Assembly: GCA_023436685.1 (NCBI GenBank)
Contig: JAEZIL010000026.1
Coordinates: 1 to 8,777, forward strand
DNA length: 8,777 bases
From: Bacteroidota bacterium
GTDB lineage: Bacteria; Bacteroidota; Bacteroidia; Chitinophagales; Chitinophagaceae
Direction: 5' to 3'
Shown here: piece after piece, positions 6,383 to 8,777 of the stretch
How the letters are laid out: each line of letters begins with the position of its first letter
How positions within the stretch are numbered: the first letter of the stretch is position 1
The notes under the pieces: generated by a model
The model's input: only the letters and a program-made list of their open reading frames with translations
Database searches by the model: none
What the model was told of the DNA's origin: nothing
Translations under genes and position numbers: made by a program

Positions 6383-7492
6383 ATGGATTTACCACTTTTA
6401 ATAAGATTCCTTATTGCATTTTGCTCTAGCTTAGCTATTAGCTTGTTTACTATACCCCAAATAATATATATAGCTAATCGTAAAAGGCTTTTCGATCTTC
6501 CCGATAATTTTAGAAAAGTTCATGAAACCCGTTCCATATCCAATTTGGGTGGCATCGGTATTTTCTTTGCATACATTATAAGCACCTCGCTGTTTATACA
6601 TTTTTTCAAAAACTGGGATATATATAATGATTGGAATTATATTCTTGCAGCATCTAGTATTTTCTTTCTGGTAGGTATGACGGATGATCTGATTGCGTTG
6701 CGTGCAATGAAGAAGTTGTCGGCACAGTTGGTACCTGTGGCTATTATTATATTTGGGGCGGATATCAGAATAGAGAGTTTTCATGGCATTTTTGGAATAC
6801 AGGAACTTCCATATTGGTTTAGTATAGCACTTACCGGCAGCTTATTTTTATTTTTTACCAATGCCTTTAATCTTATTGACGGAATCAATTGGTTGGCAGG
6901 TTCTATGGGTGTTCTTTCCAGCCTTTGTTTTGGTGTTTTGTTATTTTTAGAGGGAAAGGAGGGGTCAGCTTGTATATCTTTTACTATGATGGGGGCTATT
7001 ATTGGTTTCCTGCGTTACAACAAGACACCAGCCCGTATATTTATGGGCGACACCGGTTCTCTTTTACTCGGATTTACACTTATAGTTCTTTGTGTACTCT
7101 CTTTGAGCAGCTATAATAGCAATGCGCCGATTACTAAATTAATACATACCCCAGGGGCAATGTTTACTATAAGCGTGGGAATCTTGTCGATACCTCTGTT
7201 CGACTGTTTCCGGGTCTTCTTCTCAAGGTTGAGCAAACGGAAGCCGCCTTTCCTCGCAGATAGGAACCACATGCACCATTATTTGCTGGATTTAGGCTGC
7301 TCTCATTTGCAGGCTGTAGCTGTTATGGTATTGGCCAATATACTTATGATACTGCTTGCGTGGCTGCTTGAAGGATTAAACCCTGTACTTGCAATCGCTA
7401 TCCTGTTTCTAACGGCTTGCTTGCTGTTTTTCATACTACGTACTTTGCGAAGCAAGCATATGAATAAGCAGGGTAATACAGTAAGGGGCTAA
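6383..7492 (+). CDS. WecA/MraY-family polyprenyl-phosphate sugar-1-phosphate transferase
   Basis: A 369-residue integral membrane enzyme with about 10-11 membrane segments. The family transfers a UDP-HexNAc phosphosugar to undecaprenyl phosphate on the cytoplasmic face, starting O-antigen or other lipid-linked glycans. Visible motifs are KVHETRSISNLGGIGI (45-60), the Mg-binding pair in GMTDDL (98-103, Asp101/Asp102), NAFNLIDGINWLAGS (160-174), FMGDTGSLLLGF (220-231), the IPLFDCFRV segment (270-278) and the HMHH cytoplasmic loop (296-299) that places it with WecA-type rather than peptidoglycan MraY enzymes. Odd point: the usual DGIDGLA reads DGINWLA, so the second Asp is Asn169 and the following Gly is Trp170. 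The other catalytic acids are intact. The ATG at 6383 gives a membrane segment starting at residue 5. It follows meaB by 33 bases and converges on the TraB/GumN gene with 7 bases between stops. The sugar substrate cannot be read from the sequence. Confidence 0.88.
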   Translation: MDLPLLIRFLIAFCSSLAISLFTIPQIIYIANRKRLFDLPDNFRKVHETRSISNLGGIGIFFAYIISTSLFIHFFKNWDIYNDWNYILAASSIFFLVGMTDDLIALRAMKKLSAQLVPVAIIIFGADIRIESFHGIFGIQELPYWFSIALTGSLFLFFTNAFNLIDGINWLAGSMGVLSSLCFGVLLFLEGKEGSACISFTMMGAIIGFLRYNKTPARIFMGDTGSLLLGFTLIVLCVLSLSSYNSNAPITKLIHTPGAMFTISVGILSIPLFDCFRVFFSRLSKRKPPFLADRNHMHHYLLDLGCSHLQAVAVMVLANILMILLAWLLEGLNPVLAIAILFLTACLLFFILRTLRSKHMNKQGNTVRG

Positions 7493-7499
7493 GGTTTAC

Positions 7500-8381
7500 C
7501 TATTTTAATATTGGTGTTACTATATATCCTTCTTTTCGTAAAAGGTTGATAAGGCCATTTTCACCCCACAAATGGCCGGCGCCTACCGCAAAAAATATAC
7601 TATGCTGCTCCATCTTTTCAACCATGCTTTCTATCCATTGCTTATTCCTGTTATCAAGGAAGCCACTCAAATCAATGTCTTTTGATTCCTGTATTAACGC
7701 ATGCAGTTTAGGCAGATCTTGCTTTTTGTATAATTGAATCAGCTTATTGTACTCAGCACGTTGTTTATTAATGTCGTTTACGGTTTCATTGATAGCTTTT
7801 ACTACACTATCAGCTACAAGGTTGTCAAACATCTCTAATTGCTGCGAAGGTGTTTCAAGCCCACTTACTTCTTTCTGTTCTTTTTTCGCTAAGTCTGAGA
7901 TATTCGCCTCATATGATACCGGGTTTTTACAATTTGCCAGTAGCGACGTTAGTATTGATTGAAGCACTACAGGTTTCATAGGCTCAAATTGAGCTATATC
8001 CATGCCTGTGCTATCTGCAATGATTTGTTTTAAACGCGCATATTCCTCTGCAGTAAAATATTCGCTTAGTTTTTTCCCGCTTTTATCCAGCATCCCCAAT
8101 GCTATTTCCATTGTCATACCCTCATCGTCCATATCCAGCTCCAGGCATATCTCTTCACTCTTTTGAAGGCTTTGAGCCATAGCATTGGTCCATACATAGT
8201 CTTCAGGGCAAATAAGATGTATGGTGCCAAATAGATAGGATGGTGTCCTTAGGTTTTTGCTGTTTATGCTCCATAGCAAAGATTTTCCTTTATTATCAGT
8301 TTGTGCGCTGCTATTGTTGATATAGCAGGCGAGTATAGAGGCTATTATTCCAACTAAATAATATAGGCTAGTTTTTTTCAT
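7500..8381 (-). CDS. TraB/GumN family secreted protein
   Basis: A 293-residue exported member of the TraB/GumN family (related to animal Tiki metalloproteases). Bacterial members are mostly uncharacterised; peptidase activity is inferred from Tiki, not shown here. Seen: an N-terminal export signal (1-26, cleavage likely after Ser-Ser-Ala before Gln27; an alternative lipoprotein reading uses Cys19 in ILAC). Family motifs are WSIN and PSYLFGTIHL (47-56, with the GTIH His at 55), EICLELD (77-83), a helical middle of about 85-235, GLETPSQQLEMF (174-185), the NRN motif (244-246) and the C-terminal AVGAGHL (265-271). Both conserved GxxH-type blocks are present and the length is normal, so it appears intact. 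It starts 10 bases after the ZIP transporter stop and is probably cotranscribed with it. Start is the ATG at 8381; no competing start precedes the signal peptide. Confidence 0.88.
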   Translation of the reverse strand: MKKTSLYYLVGIIASILACYINNSSAQTDNKGKSLLWSINSKNLRTPSYLFGTIHLICPEDYVWTNAMAQSLQKSEEICLELDMDDEGMTMEIALGMLDKSGKKLSEYFTAEEYARLKQIIADSTGMDIAQFEPMKPVVLQSILTSLLANCKNPVSYEANISDLAKKEQKEVSGLETPSQQLEMFDNLVADSVVKAINETVNDINKQRAEYNKLIQLYKKQDLPKLHALIQESKDIDLSGFLDNRNKQWIESMVEKMEQHSIFFAVGAGHLWGENGLINLLRKEGYIVTPILK

Positions 8382-8391
8382 AGATCAGGAC

Positions 8392-8777
8392 TTACTCAAA
8401 TAGAAGAGTAAACAAGCCAACACCAACGCCTGTTATCATGGCTATTATTTTTTTCCATGTCAGCATATGTTGCCTGGTGCCACTTTCAAAAAATATGGTT
8501 GTAGATATATGTATGAAAGCACCGGCAACAACAGGTATTAGTACTATAATAGCTTGCGACATAAAATAATACCTGTGCCCCAGCATAGTGGCTAGTAAAC
8601 TGGATAGGGGAGTAATGGCAGAAAACCAGAACAATACACCTAGCGCTTTTGATTTTCCGCTTGTTGCAGAAACTAACATCGTTGCCAATATAGCTTCCGG
8701 TATCTTGTGCGCTGCAACAGCCATATATAACGAGGGGGTAGTAGCACCCATACGATAATTGAAACCCAGTGGCAAAC
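8392..8777 (-). CDS. ZIP-family metal transporter, C-terminal part, N-terminus outside window
   Basis: The last roughly 128 codons of an inner-membrane divalent-metal importer (zinc or another transition metal); the frame is open to the right edge, so the gene's true start lies outside. Seen: the family metal-site helix SLYMAVAAHKIPEAI (numbered from the TTG codon at 8775: His23, Pro26, Glu27), equivalent to the HNIPEG helix of ZupT-like proteins. Three more hydrophobic segments follow: about 42-65, 71-92 containing the GAFIHISTTIFFE block, and 106-126, with the C-terminus ending inside or just after the last helix as in ZIP proteins. Departures from the usual motif are Lys for Asn and Ala for Gly; the metal-binding His and Glu are kept. 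The first metal-site helix is not in view, so substrate cannot be judged. The downstream TraB/GumN gene is very likely in the same operon. Confidence 0.85.
   Translation of the reverse strand, partial: LPLGFNYRMGATTPSLYMAVAAHKIPEAILATMLVSATSGKSKALGVLFWFSAITPLSSLLATMLGHRYYFMSQAIIVLIPVVAGAFIHISTTIFFESGTRQHMLTWKKIIAMITGVGVGLFTLLFE

Noticed and set aside
7486..7506. Possible bidirectional terminator between the convergent wecA-like and TraB/GumN genes
   Set aside because: AGGTTTACCT is self-complementary, but the stem is only 3-4 bp with a 2-4-base loop and no convincing T-run on either strand.
1..8777. Search for tRNA, rRNA, CRISPR arrays, insertion sequences, toxin-antitoxin or defence genes
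   Set aside because: Nothing recognisable was found. Almost all the window is accounted for by intact housekeeping or envelope genes, and the gaps are at most about 85 bases.

Overview
The window looks like ordinary chromosomal DNA from a member of the Bacteroidota, probably near Chitinophagales/Chitinophagaceae. The lineage is inferred from gene content (an S46 dipeptidyl-peptidase, a coaX / outer-membrane-protein / lptC run, a stand-alone LON-domain protein, a solitary MeaB), from an AT-rich composition, from the lack of obvious Shine-Dalgarno sequences, and from -7 boxes of the Bacteroidota type TAnnTTTG. There are no rRNAs, tRNAs, CRISPR arrays, insertion sequences or phage genes. Coding density is very high, and no gap exceeds about 85 bases.

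Layout from left to right. (1) Positions 1-702, minus strand: the N-terminal third of a secreted S46 peptidase (DPP7/DPP11 type), with its own -7 box and a small tandem repeat upstream. (2) 783-3403, minus strand: a compact operon read as coaX (type III pantothenate kinase), then a beta-barrel-like outer membrane protein, then lptC. coaX and the membrane protein gene overlap by 20 bases. (3) 3488-5381, minus strand: an O-antigen-ligase-like (WaaL/Wzy_C) membrane protein followed 7 bases later by a LON-substrate-binding-domain protein. (4) 5384/5426-7492, plus strand, divergent from waaL: a MeaB/ArgK GTPase followed by a WecA/MraY-type polyprenyl-phosphate sugar-1-phosphate transferase. (5) 7500-8777, minus strand, convergent with wecA: the C-terminal part of a ZIP metal transporter followed 10 bases later by a TraB/GumN-family secreted protein.

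The recurring theme is the outer envelope. LptC (LPS export), WaaL-like (O-antigen ligation) and WecA-like (initiation of lipid-linked glycan) lie within 7 kb of each other but on three different transcription units, mixed with coenzyme A and B12-enzyme housekeeping genes. I do not see a convincing undescribed system. The points most worth checking are active-site substitutions in CoaX (Asp to Ser/Asn) and in the WecA-like protein (DGID to DGIN followed by Trp), the back-to-back GTG starts with a promoter box inside waaL, and the unexplained protein pairs LON/WaaL and ZIP/TraB.
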